Positions 25,256 through 34,621 are shown, numbered from the stretch's first letter. The stretch is 64,000 nt of DNA from Mucilaginibacter daejeonensis (GCF_020783335.1 NZ_CP086068.1:4402001-4466000), one strand, 5' to 3'. The notes: a model not told the origin generated them from the sequence alone. Program-made: numbers and translations.

Positions 25256-27523
25256 ATGGCTTTTGATTTAGATATGATCAAAAAGGTGTACGACCGCTAC
25301 AGCAGCCGTATAGATGCGGCCCGCAAAGCGACCGGCAAACCTTTGACTTTAACCGAGAAAATTTTATATGCCCACCTTTCTGAAGGCGAAGCTAAAGCAG
25401 CTTTTCAGCGTGGTGTGGATTATGTTGACTTTGCACCTGACCGTGTGGCCATGCAAGATGCCACCGCGCAAATGGCCCTGCTGCAGTTCATGCAAGCTGG
25501 TCGCCCTAAAGTTGCGGTACCTTCAACCGTGCATTGCGATCACCTGATCCAAGCCAAGATCGGTGCTACTGAAGACTTAAATACAGCTAAAGACATCAAC
25601 AGCGAGGTTTATGACTTCCTGTCGTCAGTGTCTGATAAATACGGTATCGGTTTCTGGAAACCAGGTGCAGGTATCATTCACCAGGTAGTGTTAGAGAACT
25701 ACGCTTTCCCGGGTGGTATGATGATCGGTACCGACTCACACACCCCTAACGCGGGTGGTTTGGGTATGGTGGCTATCGGTGTTGGTGGTGCTGATGCCTG
25801 CGACGTGATGGCTGGCCTGCCATGGGAGCTTAAATTCCCTAAGCTGCTGGGTGTGAAACTGACCGGTAAACTTTCGGGCTGGAGCTCGGCCAAGGACGTG
25901 ATCCTGCGTGTGGCTGGCATTCTGACCGTAAAAGGCGGTACCGGTTACATCGTTGAGTACTTTGGTGAAGGTGCCCGTTCATTATCGGCCACTGGTAAAG
26001 GTACCATCTGTAACATGGGTGCCGAGATCGGTGCTACCACCTCTATCTTCGGTTACGACGATAAAGCTGCTGCTTACCTGCGTGGTACCAAACGTGCCGA
26101 CATCGCTGACATGGCCGATGCCATTGCCCAGCACCTGACCGGCGACGAAGAGGTTTACGCAAACCCTGAGCAATACTTTGACCAGGTGATCGAGATCAAC
26201 CTGAGCGAGCTGGAGCCACACATCAATGGTCCGTTCACTCCGGACCTGGCCTGGCCTTTATCAAAATTCGCTACTGCTGTTAAAGAGAACGGCTGGCCAA
26301 CCACTTTAGAGGTAGGTTTGATCGGCTCTTGTACCAACTCATCTTACGAGGATATCACCCGTGCGGCCTCTTTGGCCAAACAGGCTATCGATAAGAACTT
26401 GAAGACCAAAGCCGAGTACACCGTAACCCCAGGTTCAGAACTGGTGCGTTACACCGTAGAGCGCGATGGTTATTTAGATACCTTCGAGAAGATAGGTGGT
26501 GTGATCTTGGCAAACGCCTGCGGTCCATGTATCGGTCAGTGGTCACGTCATACTGACGATCCTACCCGCAAGAACTCGATCATCACTTCGTTCAACCGTA
26601 ACTTTGCCAAACGTCAGGATGGCAACCCTAATACCCACGCTTTCGTGGCTTCGCCTGAGATCGTTACCGCTTTAGCTATCGCCGGTGATCTTACCTTTAA
26701 CCCAATGACCGACACGCTGACCAATCAGAACGGTGAGCAGGTTAAGTTAGACGAGCCTCAAGGCATCGAGCTACCAGTAAAAGGTTTTGCTGTTGAGGAT
26801 GCCGGTTACCAGGCACCAGCTGCCGATGGTAGCGGCGTACAGGTGATCGTTGATCCAAAATCGTCACGTTTGCAATTACTGGAGCCATTTGCGGCCTGGG
26901 AAGGTACCGACCTTAAAGATCTGCGTTTGCTGATCAAAGCTAAAGGTAAATGTACTACCGACCACATCTCTATGGCCGGTCCATGGTTAAAGTTCCGTGG
27001 TCACCTGGATAACATCAGTAACAACATGCTGATCGGTGCCATCAACTACTTTAATAACAATGCCGATAGCGTTAAAAATGAGATCACTGGTGAGTACGGT
27101 CCTGTACCAGCTACTCAGCGCGATTACAAAGCCAATGGCATTGGTACCGTAGTAGTAGGCGACGAGAACTATGGCGAAGGTTCATCACGTGAGCACGCTG
27201 CCATGGAGCCACGTCACTTAGGCGTACGTGCGATCCTGGTAAAATCATTTGCCCGTATCCACGAGACCAACCTGAAAAAACAAGGTATGCTGGCCATCAC
27301 CTTTGCTGATACTGCCGATTACGACAAAGTTCAGGAAGATGACAAGATCGACATCCTGGGTCTGACCGAATTTGCTCCTGGTAAACAACTGACCGTGGTG
27401 TTACACCACGCCGACGGTTCGCAGGATTCATTTGCTGTTAACCATACCTACAATGCTCAGCAGATCGAGTGGTTCAAAGCCGGTGGCGCATTGAACATCA
27501 TCCGTAAGCAACAAGCTGCTTAA
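25256..27523 (+). CDS. acnA: Aconitate hydratase (mitochondrial type)
   Basis: 755 residues. Interconverts citrate and isocitrate in the TCA cycle. The [4Fe-4S] ligands are Cys359 (GSCTNSSYED), Cys422 and Cys425 (NACGPCIGQW). Substrate-binding segments are present: DSHTPNAGGLGM and, in the C-terminal swivel domain, GEGSSREHAAMEPRHLG. MAFDLDMIKKVY is the usual Bacteroidota start. The sequence resembles mitochondrial aconitases more than AcnB, so the symbol acnA is by family habit. Codon use is strongly biased, as expected of a highly expressed gene. Monocistronic, with terminator at 27547. Confidence 0.96.
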   Translation: MAFDLDMIKKVYDRYSSRIDAARKATGKPLTLTEKILYAHLSEGEAKAAFQRGVDYVDFAPDRVAMQDATAQMALLQFMQAGRPKVAVPSTVHCDHLIQAKIGATEDLNTAKDINSEVYDFLSSVSDKYGIGFWKPGAGIIHQVVLENYAFPGGMMIGTDSHTPNAGGLGMVAIGVGGADACDVMAGLPWELKFPKLLGVKLTGKLSGWSSAKDVILRVAGILTVKGGTGYIVEYFGEGARSLSATGKGTICNMGAEIGATTSIFGYDDKAAAYLRGTKRADIADMADAIAQHLTGDEEVYANPEQYFDQVIEINLSELEPHINGPFTPDLAWPLSKFATAVKENGWPTTLEVGLIGSCTNSSYEDITRAASLAKQAIDKNLKTKAEYTVTPGSELVRYTVERDGYLDTFEKIGGVILANACGPCIGQWSRHTDDPTRKNSIITSFNRNFAKRQDGNPNTHAFVASPEIVTALAIAGDLTFNPMTDTLTNQNGEQVKLDEPQGIELPVKGFAVEDAGYQAPAADGSGVQVIVDPKSSRLQLLEPFAAWEGTDLKDLRLLIKAKGKCTTDHISMAGPWLKFRGHLDNISNNMLIGAINYFNNNADSVKNEITGEYGPVPATQRDYKANGIGTVVVGDENYGEGSSREHAAMEPRHLGVRAILVKSFARIHETNLKKQGMLAITFADTADYDKVQEDDKIDILGLTEFAPGKQLTVVLHHADGSQDSFAVNHTYNAQQIEWFKAGGALNIIRKQQAA

Positions 27524-27546
27524 TTCTTTTAAGCTCTAAGTATATC

Positions 27547-27580
27547 AAAGCCCTTGCCTAAAGCAAGGGCTTTTTGCTTT
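27547..27580 (+). terminator. Terminator of the aconitase gene
   Basis: AAAGCCCTTGC, loop CTAAA, GCAAGGGCTTT, then TTGCTTTT: an 11-bp stem with T-tract. Confidence 0.9.
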
Positions 27581-27624
27581 TAGCAACCTTTTACCCGGTA
27601 CGGTGTTATCATCATCCATATACT

Positions 27625-28440
27625 ATGATCACGTTCACCATCATCACCGTTATAATATTGCTGGGCCTGGGTTATGCGGCCTATAGACTGTTCAGTAAAA
27701 AGCCTGCCGATCTGCCTGCCAATGTTACGCTTAGCAAGCCGTTACAACAGTTGCTGCAACAGCATGTGAGTTATTACCGCGACCTGGCCGATACTGAAAA
27801 GCCCCGGTTCGAAAGCATGATCGCCGGCTTTTTGGAAGCGGTACGCATTGAGGGTGTAGGTTTGGAGATCACCGACCTTGACCGGGTGCTGATCGCCTCA
27901 AGCGCTATCATCCCCATTTTTGGCTATAAAGAATGGCGTTATACCAACCTCACCAATGTGATCTTGTATCCTGACACATTCAACAATGAGTTTCAATTTG
28001 AGGGCGATGGCGAGGGCCGCAACATAATGGGCATGGTAGGCTCAGGCTATATGAACGGGCAAATGTTACTATCGAGGGCGGCATTGACGAAAGGCTTTTC
28101 GGCTACATCGGGCAAGAGCAATACCGGCATCCACGAATTTGTGCACCTTTTAGATAAAAGCGATGGTGCTACGGATGGTGTGCCTGAGAATGTATTACCA
28201 CATGAGTATGCTACGCCTTGGCTCAAGATGATGCACCAGGAGATCAGTAGGATAGAACGCGGCCACTCTGACATCGACCCTTACGCGTCCACCAATGAGG
28301 CCGAGTTCCTGGCTGTAGCCTCCGAGTACTTTTTTGAGAAGCCCGACCAGTTCCGTCAAAAGCACCCTGAACTGTATGAGCAATTGAGCCGCATATTTGC
28401 ACAAGACCCGGCCACTGGGCGTGATCAGTTAATATCGTAA
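27625..28440 (+). CDS. MtfA-like zinc-dependent peptidase (M90)
   Basis: 271 residues from ATG 27625 (MITFTIITVIILLGLGY). A longer frame from 27574 starts inside the aconitase terminator and is rejected. One N-terminal membrane helix, then the MtfA/DUF980 peptidase domain with zinc motif HEFVHLLD (about residues 170-177) and downstream NEAEFLAVASEYFFE supplying the third ligand. MtfA of E. coli is an aminopeptidase tied to the Mlc/glucose system; that link cannot be assumed here. The 3' end overlaps the convergent lipoprotein gene by 16 bases. Confidence 0.92.
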   Translation: MITFTIITVIILLGLGYAAYRLFSKKPADLPANVTLSKPLQQLLQQHVSYYRDLADTEKPRFESMIAGFLEAVRIEGVGLEITDLDRVLIASSAIIPIFGYKEWRYTNLTNVILYPDTFNNEFQFEGDGEGRNIMGMVGSGYMNGQMLLSRAALTKGFSATSGKSNTGIHEFVHLLDKSDGATDGVPENVLPHEYATPWLKMMHQEISRIERGHSDIDPYASTNEAEFLAVASEYFFEKPDQFRQKHPELYEQLSRIFAQDPATGRDQLIS

Positions 28441-28811
28441 ATATATCCGGAAGCGGCCGGACCAGCTACAAAGCAGGTGTACACAGCGCAGTTATTACCG
28501 CCGGTACGGTCGTCTTTAGATACGCGGAAGCTGATATCGGTCTTGGCCCGGTTAGTGCGTAAGAACTCGTCTACGTAGCAATAGTTCTTCACCATAAAAG
28601 CGTTCTGGTAGGTTTGGGTCGAATTCGGGACTGCCCAGCTTGAGGTACCAATGGTGCCTATATCATTGGTCACCTGGATCACTACCGTGCCACAGGCGTT
28701 ATACACTATTTTCCCTGTGAAGGTCTTGCTGTAAACGGTCTCTTTTCGGCAACCGGTAATGATGATGGTCAGCGCTGTTAAAATGATCAGGCAGGTAGTG
28801 ATATGTTTCAT
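28425..28811 (-). CDS. Small lipoprotein, unknown
   Basis: 128 residues with lipoprotein signal (TIIITGC, Cys about 21). The mature part contains five further Cys residues (YNACGTV, KNYCYVDE, NNCAVYTCF), which may form disulfides outside the cytoplasm. No family recognised. The 3' end overlaps the MtfA-like gene tail to tail. Confidence 0.75.
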   Translation of the reverse strand: MKHITTCLIILTALTIIITGCRKETVYSKTFTGKIVYNACGTVVIQVTNDIGTIGTSSWAVPNSTQTYQNAFMVKNYCYVDEFLRTNRAKTDISFRVSKDDRTGGNNCAVYTCFVAGPAASGYIYDIN

Positions 28812-28983
28812 GGTACTATTTTACTAAAGTCATCAACACCGTTAGGCTCCCAGGTCCTTCGCCGGTGGATCCATCTCGAAAAACAATAAAAGGCGTTCGA
28901 AATGAATACGTTAAGCTGAAATAAAACGCTACAGCCTGTTAGCTGGTTCAATAACATTTAGTAAAAGGCCGGCTTTATGACCA

Positions 28984-29574
28984 TCAGCTTTCATGCTGAT
29001 GCTGCAGCAACTGGCGTTCGATCCGGCTATCAGGCACGAACCAGATCACGGCCACCGCAGCGTACAGTACCAAAGCGATGTAAGGGTAGATGAACGTAGA
29101 GGCAATGGCCAGCAGGTAAAGCGTGATGGAGAGCTTGGTCTTTCGATCGTTACCCACAGCTTTGGCCAGTACCGAATCAGGACCGGCCTGCGCCACCAGC
29201 ATGCGCGCCAAAATAATGAACGCAATGGCGCACATCAGCATCACTACGCCGTACATCATCACCGGCCATTGCTCAAAATGGTTCTCGCCCATCCAGCCGG
29301 TCACAAAGGGGATCACCGATAGCCAAAAGAGGAGGTGAAGGTTAGCCCACAACACCCCGCCCCTCACCAGTTTTACAGCATGGAACAAATGGTGATGGTT
29401 GTTCCAATAGATGCCCACATAAATGAAGCTGAGCACGTAGCATAAGAACGTAGGGATAAGCGGTACGAGCGAATGCAGGTCGGTATGGTGAGGCACCTTG
29501 AGTTCGAGCACCATAATGGTGATAATGATGGCGATCACGCCATCGCTAAAGGCCTCGATGCGTCCTTTGTTCAT
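28984..29574 (-). CDS. TMEM175/DUF1211 family membrane protein
   Basis: 196 residues with the family signature at the N-terminus: RIEAFSDGVIAIIITIMVLELKVP (residues about 5-28, including the FSD motif that lines the pore in TMEM175 potassium channels). Six hydrophobic segments follow. Bacterial members form tetrameric potassium-permeable channels. Start ATG 29574. Single gene, divergent from the solute-binding protein gene. Confidence 0.93.
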   Translation of the reverse strand: MNKGRIEAFSDGVIAIIITIMVLELKVPHHTDLHSLVPLIPTFLCYVLSFIYVGIYWNNHHHLFHAVKLVRGGVLWANLHLLFWLSVIPFVTGWMGENHFEQWPVMMYGVVMLMCAIAFIILARMLVAQAGPDSVLAKAVGNDRKTKLSITLYLLAIASTFIYPYIALVLYAAVAVIWFVPDSRIERQLLQHQHES

Positions 29575-29672
29575 GATGTAGTGGTGTTTGTTGACGCTAA
29601 AATAAAGTAAAAATACAGCACCGCATGTGGTAGGGCTGGCAGCACCGCGATCTTTTTCGCATATTTAACGCA

Positions 29673-31304
29673 ATGTACAGGTATAGGATATTTATTTTAG
29701 GGGTGATGATGGCCATATTAACGGCCTGTGGGCATCAGGAAGAAAAAGGCAAGCGCACAGTGTTCGCCATTAACCTTGACCAGGGCCTCACCAGTATGGA
29801 CCCCGCCTTTGCCCGTAACCAAAATGCCCTTTGGATGGATAACCAGGTGTTTAACGGACTGGTACAGATCGATGATAGCCTGCACATTAAACCCTGCGTG
29901 GCCAAAAGTTGGGAGCTATCGACCGACGGCCTATTATACACCTTCCACCTGCGTAAAGATGTTTATTTTCAGGACGACCCTCTATTTAAAGGAGGTAAAG
30001 GCCGCCTGGCAACAGCTGCTGATATGGTGTACAGCTTTGGCCGCCTGATCGACCCAAAGGTAGCCTCGTCGGGCTCGTGGATATTCAGCGATAAGGTGAC
30101 CGGTAAGGAAGCCTTTATGGCCCCTAATGATAGCACCTTCCAGATCAAATTGAAACAGCCGTTCCCACCATTGCTGGCCCTGCTAACGGCGCAGTACTGC
30201 TCGGTGGTGCCGCACGAGGTGGTGGATCATTATGGCAAGGATTTCAGGAGCCACCCGGTAGGCACCGGCCCGTTCCGGTTCAAGTATTGGAAAGAGGGCG
30301 AGGTGATGGTGCTCCTCAAGAATCCCAATTATTGGGAGAAAGATGCTCAAGGTCACCGACTGCCTTATCTTGATGCCATCAAGGCCACGTTCATCAGTGA
30401 TAAACAAACGGCCTTTATGGAGTTCATTAAGCAAAAACATGACTTTTTTAACGGCATAGATGGCAGTTACCGCGATGACATACTGACCAAGGGGGGCTCG
30501 ATCACCCGCAAGTACAAAGGCAAGTTCAGCATGAGTATAGCCCCGTTCCTCAACACCGAGTATTTGGGCATACTGGTTGATACCAACCTGGCCATTGTCA
30601 AAAATTCGCCCTTGCGGATGCTTAAGGTGCGGCAGGCCATTAATTACGCGATCAACAAGGGACGCATGATCAAATACTTGCGCAACAGCACCGGCACGCC
30701 GGGCTATGCAGGCTTTATCCCACAGGGTATGCCGGGCTATGATAGCACGGCCGTGCATGGTTACCGTTACGATATTGAAAAAGCCAAGCGCTTACTGGCC
30801 GAGGCCGGTTTTCCAGGTGGCCGCAACTTGCCCGACATTACCCTGAGTACCACGGTGAGCTACCGCGATTTGATCGAGTTCATCCAGGGCGAGTTGCAAA
30901 AGGTAGGCATCACCACCCATGTAGAATTGGTGCAGGGCGCCAGTCTGCGCGAGCTGATCGCCAAGAACGGCGTTAACTTTTTCCGGGCCTCATGGATAGC
31001 TGATTACCCTGACGGGGAGAATTACCTGTCGGTATTTTACGGTAAGAACAAGATCCCCTTCGGACCCAACTATACCGGCTTTCACAATAAAAAGTTCGAT
31101 GCTTTATTTGAGCAGGCCTATCATGTAAGCAATGATACCGCCCGCTTCAAACTCTACCAGCAAATGGACGACCTTATGATGCAGCAAGCCCCCGTAGTGA
31201 TCCTGTATTACGACAAACTGGTGAACCTGTACCAGAACAACATCAGTGGCGTACACATCAACGCGCAAAACTTGCTGATCTTGAAGGATGTGAAGAAGAA
31301 TTAA
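29673..31304 (+). CDS. Extracellular solute-binding lipoprotein, family 5 (peptide type)
   Basis: 543 residues. Lipoprotein signal with Cys about 19 (ILTAC). The body has the SBP family 5 pattern: AKSWELSTDGLLYTFHLRKDVYF, DMVYSFGRL, VGTGPFRFKYW, and VRQAINYAINKG. Such proteins bind oligopeptides for an ABC importer. No permease or ATPase genes are adjacent, so it is an orphan in this window and must work with components encoded elsewhere or have another role. A small exported protein gene follows 19 bases after its stop. Confidence 0.94.
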   Translation: MYRYRIFILGVMMAILTACGHQEEKGKRTVFAINLDQGLTSMDPAFARNQNALWMDNQVFNGLVQIDDSLHIKPCVAKSWELSTDGLLYTFHLRKDVYFQDDPLFKGGKGRLATAADMVYSFGRLIDPKVASSGSWIFSDKVTGKEAFMAPNDSTFQIKLKQPFPPLLALLTAQYCSVVPHEVVDHYGKDFRSHPVGTGPFRFKYWKEGEVMVLLKNPNYWEKDAQGHRLPYLDAIKATFISDKQTAFMEFIKQKHDFFNGIDGSYRDDILTKGGSITRKYKGKFSMSIAPFLNTEYLGILVDTNLAIVKNSPLRMLKVRQAINYAINKGRMIKYLRNSTGTPGYAGFIPQGMPGYDSTAVHGYRYDIEKAKRLLAEAGFPGGRNLPDITLSTTVSYRDLIEFIQGELQKVGITTHVELVQGASLRELIAKNGVNFFRASWIADYPDGENYLSVFYGKNKIPFGPNYTGFHNKKFDALFEQAYHVSNDTARFKLYQQMDDLMMQQAPVVILYYDKLVNLYQNNISGVHINAQNLLILKDVKKN

Positions 31305-31323
31305 TACATTGTTTTCACAACTT

Positions 31324-31794
31324 ATGACTATGAGGTCTTACCTGATCATCGTCGCCTTAATAATGTGTTTCTTGAAAAGCGAAGCTCAGCCTAAAGAAAG
31401 CGACAAATTATATTGGAAAGCTCTCAAAAGCTATACAAATTATTTGGACACGGCATATAAAGACCGAACGCTAAAGCCTCAAGTAATCTATCTAAAGCAA
31501 CAAGACTTCATTGACAGCATACCGCGATACATGAATGGGTACAAGATAGAACTGATCACCAACCAGAATTATAAAAGCCTGTATAAACAGCATGGTGGGC
31601 ATCTAACACATACCGTCATGTTTCCCGTAAAGTTAATTGCAGGTCGAGCAGAGATAAATGTGATTCCTTATTCAGGCACTTTGAAACGTAAAGATCTCAA
31701 TTTGGGCTTAAGCGACGGAGTGAATATCATATTCAAGTTCAATTGTGACCAAGGAGAATTTTTTGTAAGCGATGTAAAGGCTTGGGGAATTTGA
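31324..31794 (+). CDS. Small exported protein, unknown
   Basis: 156 residues from ATG 31324 (MTMRSYLIIVALIMCFLKSEAQ), a good signal peptide; ATG 31330 is equally possible and the frame up to 31309 starts with TTG. No family recognised. The coding DNA is clearly more A/T-rich than the solute-binding gene before it, which hints at separate ancestry. It may be co-transcribed with that gene. Confidence 0.7.
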   Translation: MTMRSYLIIVALIMCFLKSEAQPKESDKLYWKALKSYTNYLDTAYKDRTLKPQVIYLKQQDFIDSIPRYMNGYKIELITNQNYKSLYKQHGGHLTHTVMFPVKLIAGRAEINVIPYSGTLKRKDLNLGLSDGVNIIFKFNCDQGEFFVSDVKAWGI

Positions 31795-31824
31795 GGTACG
31801 ATCAGATACTATCATCCAGCCTGC

Positions 31825-32032
31825 GGTCAGTGTTATCACTATCAATGCTCGGAATCAAAATTATAACGGATAAGCTCGATCTCATGAAGCACTATGCTCT
31901 TCGGATATTTATTGATCTGTTCACTAAGCAGACCGTAGATTCCAGCATGTGGTTGGTGTTATCACCGACCATGATCAAGCGAACCATTTCAACGTGGGGT
32001 CAGCGTTATCACCGATCGCGATCAAAGCGACC
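31825..32032 (+). repeat. Three imperfect direct repeats
   Basis: A unit of the form GGTCAGTGTTATCACcGAtC...GATCAAaGCGAcC occurs at about 31825, 31951 and 31998. The last two are 47 bases apart and share GTTATCACCGA and GATCAA. The stretch 31795-32068 has no gene I can support; purpose of the repeats is unknown. Confidence 0.4.
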
Positions 32033-32052
32033 TCGATAGCCCCTCAAATGCC

Positions 32053-32060
32053 TATCTTTG
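32053..32060 (+). promoter_or_regulatory. Probable -7 box before the gene at 32069
   Basis: TATCTTTG fits TAnnTTTG and ends eight bases before the ATG, which argues against the longer frame from 31949 and suggests a very short or absent 5' leader. Confidence 0.5.
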
Positions 32061-32068
32061 CCTTAACT

Positions 32069-32326
32069 ATGGACGAACGCTTTCTACTCACGGTGACCTA
32101 CAAGGGCGAGGTATTGAAATATGATGCCGAGCTGCGTAACTATGGCTATGTGCACCGTGTGAGTGTAGATATTGACGGCGTTCCAGTGCAGTTCGAGCAT
32201 GATGAGGAAGGCTACTACCGGGCACTGGTAAGCCCTGAACAAGTGAACAGTAAAGACAATGACCTTGAGGTCGGCTTGCTACAAGCCATTGCCCAAAAAC
32301 TCGAACAAATACACCAGGCAGAGTAG
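32069..32326 (+). CDS. Small conserved-looking cytosolic protein
   Basis: 85 residues from ATG 32069 (MDERFLLTVTYKGEVLKYDAEL). The frame is open back to 31949, but that part runs through the direct repeats and a promoter box. The protein is a compact alpha/beta-looking sequence with FEHDEEGYYRALV and a C-terminal helix (LLQAIAQKLEQIHQAE). No function recognised; its composition is that of a real protein. Confidence 0.7.
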   Translation: MDERFLLTVTYKGEVLKYDAELRNYGYVHRVSVDIDGVPVQFEHDEEGYYRALVSPEQVNSKDNDLEVGLLQAIAQKLEQIHQAE

Positions 32327-32338
32327 CGCTAAGCCTGG

Positions 32339-33034
32339 TTAGCGGATAGATTTAGATGACGTTGCCGCTTCCCTGATATCCTTCACCTCCAAAACATCTT
32401 TAGGGTAACCGTACGCCGTGGCATGGATCATGCCCAGGCCAAGCTCCTTTAATGTACCCAACATGCCCGGCATCAGCGGGCGCAACACCGGGAACAACCA
32501 GTTGATGTATTTGTAAAAGCCTAGCGTGTTCTTCAGCCCCGGCGTAGGCTGTAAAAAGCCCGGTCTGAAATTGTACACCTTTTCGAACGGTAATAGCTTC
32601 AGGTCGTTCTCCACCTTACCCTTTACCCGGCTCCAGTTACTGCCGCCTTGTTCGCTGCTGTTGGTACCCGCACCCGATATGTAGCTGAACGTCATGCTGC
32701 CATTGAGGCGGCTCAATGTGGTGGCCACCTGCATGGTGAGTTCGTAAGTGGTTCGGTAATATTCTTCCTTGCTTTTACCTACCGATGTGGTGCCCAGGCA
32801 AAAAAAGCAGGCGTTGTAACCTGTGAGCTCATGCTCGATGGCGGTAAGGTCGAACAGGTCCTGATGTACCACCTCGGTCACTTTAGGGTGCTGAATGCCG
32901 CTTACACGGCGGTTCAACAACAGCACCTTTTCTACCTCGGGGGCGTTCAGGCTTTCGTGCAATACGCCCTCGCCTACCATGCCGGTGGCACCGGTCAGGA
33001 TCACGCGAAGCTTGGGTAAGTTCTGTAGGTTCAT
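32339..33034 (-). CDS. NAD(P)-binding epimerase/reductase-like protein
   Basis: 231 residues. Atypical SDR with Rossmann motif TGATGMVGEGVL (about 14-25), NRR after strand beta2, and CLGTTSVGKSKEEYYRTTYE. It resembles the HTATIP2/NAD(P)H-binding group often annotated as 'epimerase'. The Tyr in EYYRTTYE and Ser in YISGAG could be functional. Substrate unknown. Single gene, divergent from the AraC-type regulator. Confidence 0.88.
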   Translation of the reverse strand: MNLQNLPKLRVILTGATGMVGEGVLHESLNAPEVEKVLLLNRRVSGIQHPKVTEVVHQDLFDLTAIEHELTGYNACFFCLGTTSVGKSKEEYYRTTYELTMQVATTLSRLNGSMTFSYISGAGTNSSEQGGSNWSRVKGKVENDLKLLPFEKVYNFRPGFLQPTPGLKNTLGFYKYINWLFPVLRPLMPGMLGTLKELGLGMIHATAYGYPKDVLEVKDIREAATSSKSIR

Positions 33035-33207
33035 AGCTGTTAGGTTATCGTGGTATGTATTACAACCCTTAAGTGTGATCTGTTTGGCCGGTCAATTGTG
33101 ACGCCCGTCATTTTTTATGTCGGCCCTATCAGGTAGCTTTACCATTAATCAGTAAAAAGTACCATGATCGCGCCAATAACTACCATAGCCGGGCGCATGG
33201 TACTGCT

Positions 33208-33215
33208 TAAATTTG
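33208..33215 (+). promoter_or_regulatory. Probable -7 box of the AraC-type gene
   Basis: TAAATTTG fits TAnnTTTG and ends seven bases before the ATG at 33223. No convincing -33 element. Confidence 0.5.
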
Positions 33216-33222
33216 TAGTGTT

Positions 33223-34125
33223 ATGAAAAAGGTCATTCCGGTTTACGATATCTGCACCCTTTCTGAATTTAAGCAGGAAGACATCCTGATCAGCAGGTTC
33301 GCGCCGTACCGTGCCCATCATCATGACCTGCACCTGGCGCACAAGCATACCTTTTACCATTTGGTGCTTTTTACCAAAGGCGGCGGTACGCACGCGATCG
33401 ATTTTGAGCAGTTCACCGTGAGGCCTTACCAAATCTATTTCATGATACCGGGCCAGGTGCACAGCTGGGACTTTGAGGGCGTGGTAGATGGTTATGTAAT
33501 CAACTTTTCAGAGCAGTTCTTCCGGTCGTTCCTGTTGAAACCCGACCATTTGGAGCAGTTCAGCTTTTTTAACGGCACCCTTACTGATGCCGTGATCGAT
33601 CTGCCTGAGGCCATACAAAAGCCGGTCATTGCCTTGTTCGAGCAGTTGGTATATGAGAGCGAGGCCAACGAACGGATGGGACTGGATATGGTGCGCACGC
33701 TGATGCTGCAGGTCTTCATCCTGATCGGTAGGTTGGCACCAAGTCAGCAGGCCAGGCAGGTTAGCCCGTACAACTACACGCTACTGCGCAACTTTCATAA
33801 ACTGATCGACAGTCATTATCAAACGCTGCGCCTGCCCAAGGAATATGCCGAACTGCTATACATCACCCCTAACCACCTAAACGCCCTGTGTAAGGATATG
33901 CTGGGCCTATCGGCAGGGGAAGTGATCCGCAACCGGATCATACTGGAGGCCAAACGGTTACTGATCAACCTCGAGTTGAGCATAGCCGAGATAGCCGCCT
34001 CGCTGGGTTTTGAGGACAACTCTTATTTTACCAAATTCTTTAAAAAACAGACCGCCCTTACACCCGAAGATTTCAGAAAACGAACTTTAAAGATCAAAGA
34101 ATATGAGAACGATAAGCTTAGATAA
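33223..34125 (+). CDS. AraC family transcriptional regulator
   Basis: 300 residues. N-terminal cupin-like sensor (about 20-110; HHHDLHLAHKHTFYHLVLFTKGG, MIPGQVHSW) and C-terminal pair of helix-turn-helix motifs (about 195-295; PKEYAELLYITPNHLNALCK, SIAEIAASLGFEDNSYFTKFFKK, TPEDFRK). A one-component regulator that binds a small ligand and activates transcription. The target is not evident; the adjacent divergent reductase gene is the obvious candidate. The DUF983 gene overlaps its last 23 bases. Confidence 0.95.
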   Translation: MKKVIPVYDICTLSEFKQEDILISRFAPYRAHHHDLHLAHKHTFYHLVLFTKGGGTHAIDFEQFTVRPYQIYFMIPGQVHSWDFEGVVDGYVINFSEQFFRSFLLKPDHLEQFSFFNGTLTDAVIDLPEAIQKPVIALFEQLVYESEANERMGLDMVRTLMLQVFILIGRLAPSQQARQVSPYNYTLLRNFHKLIDSHYQTLRLPKEYAELLYITPNHLNALCKDMLGLSAGEVIRNRIILEAKRLLINLELSIAEIAASLGFEDNSYFTKFFKKQTALTPEDFRKRTLKIKEYENDKLR

Positions 34126-34546
34126 AACCGCCTTGAAGAACGACCAGCATACCCCATCAGCCTTTCATTCAGCGTTACACGCTAAATGCCCTAAATGCCG
34201 CACCGGCAACATGTTCGCCAATGGCATGTACCATTTTGGCGGCCAAAAAATGAACAGCGAGTGCCCGCACTGCGGCTTCCATTTCGAGATCGAACCGGGC
34301 TACTTTTATGTGGCCATGTTCATCAGCTATGCCATGAACGTGGCGCAAATGGTCACTTTTGCGGTGGCGACCTATGTGCTCACCGGCAACATGGAATCGC
34401 CTTTGCTGTACATCAGCATCCTGCTTTTTGGAGCTTTGCTGCTGGCTCCGTTCAATTTCAGATACTCAAGGGTGATCCTGTTATACTGGCTCACTCCCGG
34501 CCTGCACTTTGATCCGCAGCGTTTGAATAAACGCAACGGACAGTAA
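34103..34546 (+). CDS. DUF983 zinc-ribbon membrane protein
   Basis: 147 residues. Two CxxC knuckles (KCPKCRTGNMF and SECPHCGFHFE, about 28-62) followed by EPGYFYVAMFISYA and two to three membrane helices, the standard DUF983 layout. Function unknown; related genes in proteobacteria sit near cytochrome oxidase. Start ATG 34103 overlaps the AraC gene by 23 bases, so the two are coupled; ATG starts further inside would leave the zinc ribbon intact too. Confidence 0.9.
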   Translation: MRTISLDKTALKNDQHTPSAFHSALHAKCPKCRTGNMFANGMYHFGGQKMNSECPHCGFHFEIEPGYFYVAMFISYAMNVAQMVTFAVATYVLTGNMESPLLYISILLFGALLLAPFNFRYSRVILLYWLTPGLHFDPQRLNKRNGQ

Positions 34547-34556
34547 GGCGGACAGT

Positions 34557-34590
34557 AAAGGACGGTCACATTAGCGGGGCCGTCCTTTTT
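34557..34590 (+). terminator. Terminator after the DUF983 gene
   Basis: AAAGGACGG and CCGTCCTTT pair across a 14-base loop, followed by TT; the T-run is five long. It separates the regulator genes from the carbohydrate cluster. Confidence 0.8.
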
Positions 34591-34596
34591 ATTTGA

Positions 34597-34604
34597 TAAC
34601 TTTG
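34597..34604 (+). promoter_or_regulatory. Probable -7 box before the GH43 gene
   Basis: TAACTTTG fits TAnnTTTG, 17 bases before the ATG at 34622 and right after the terminator. Confidence 0.5.
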
Positions 34605-34621
34605 GTGGAAACCAGTTATAC

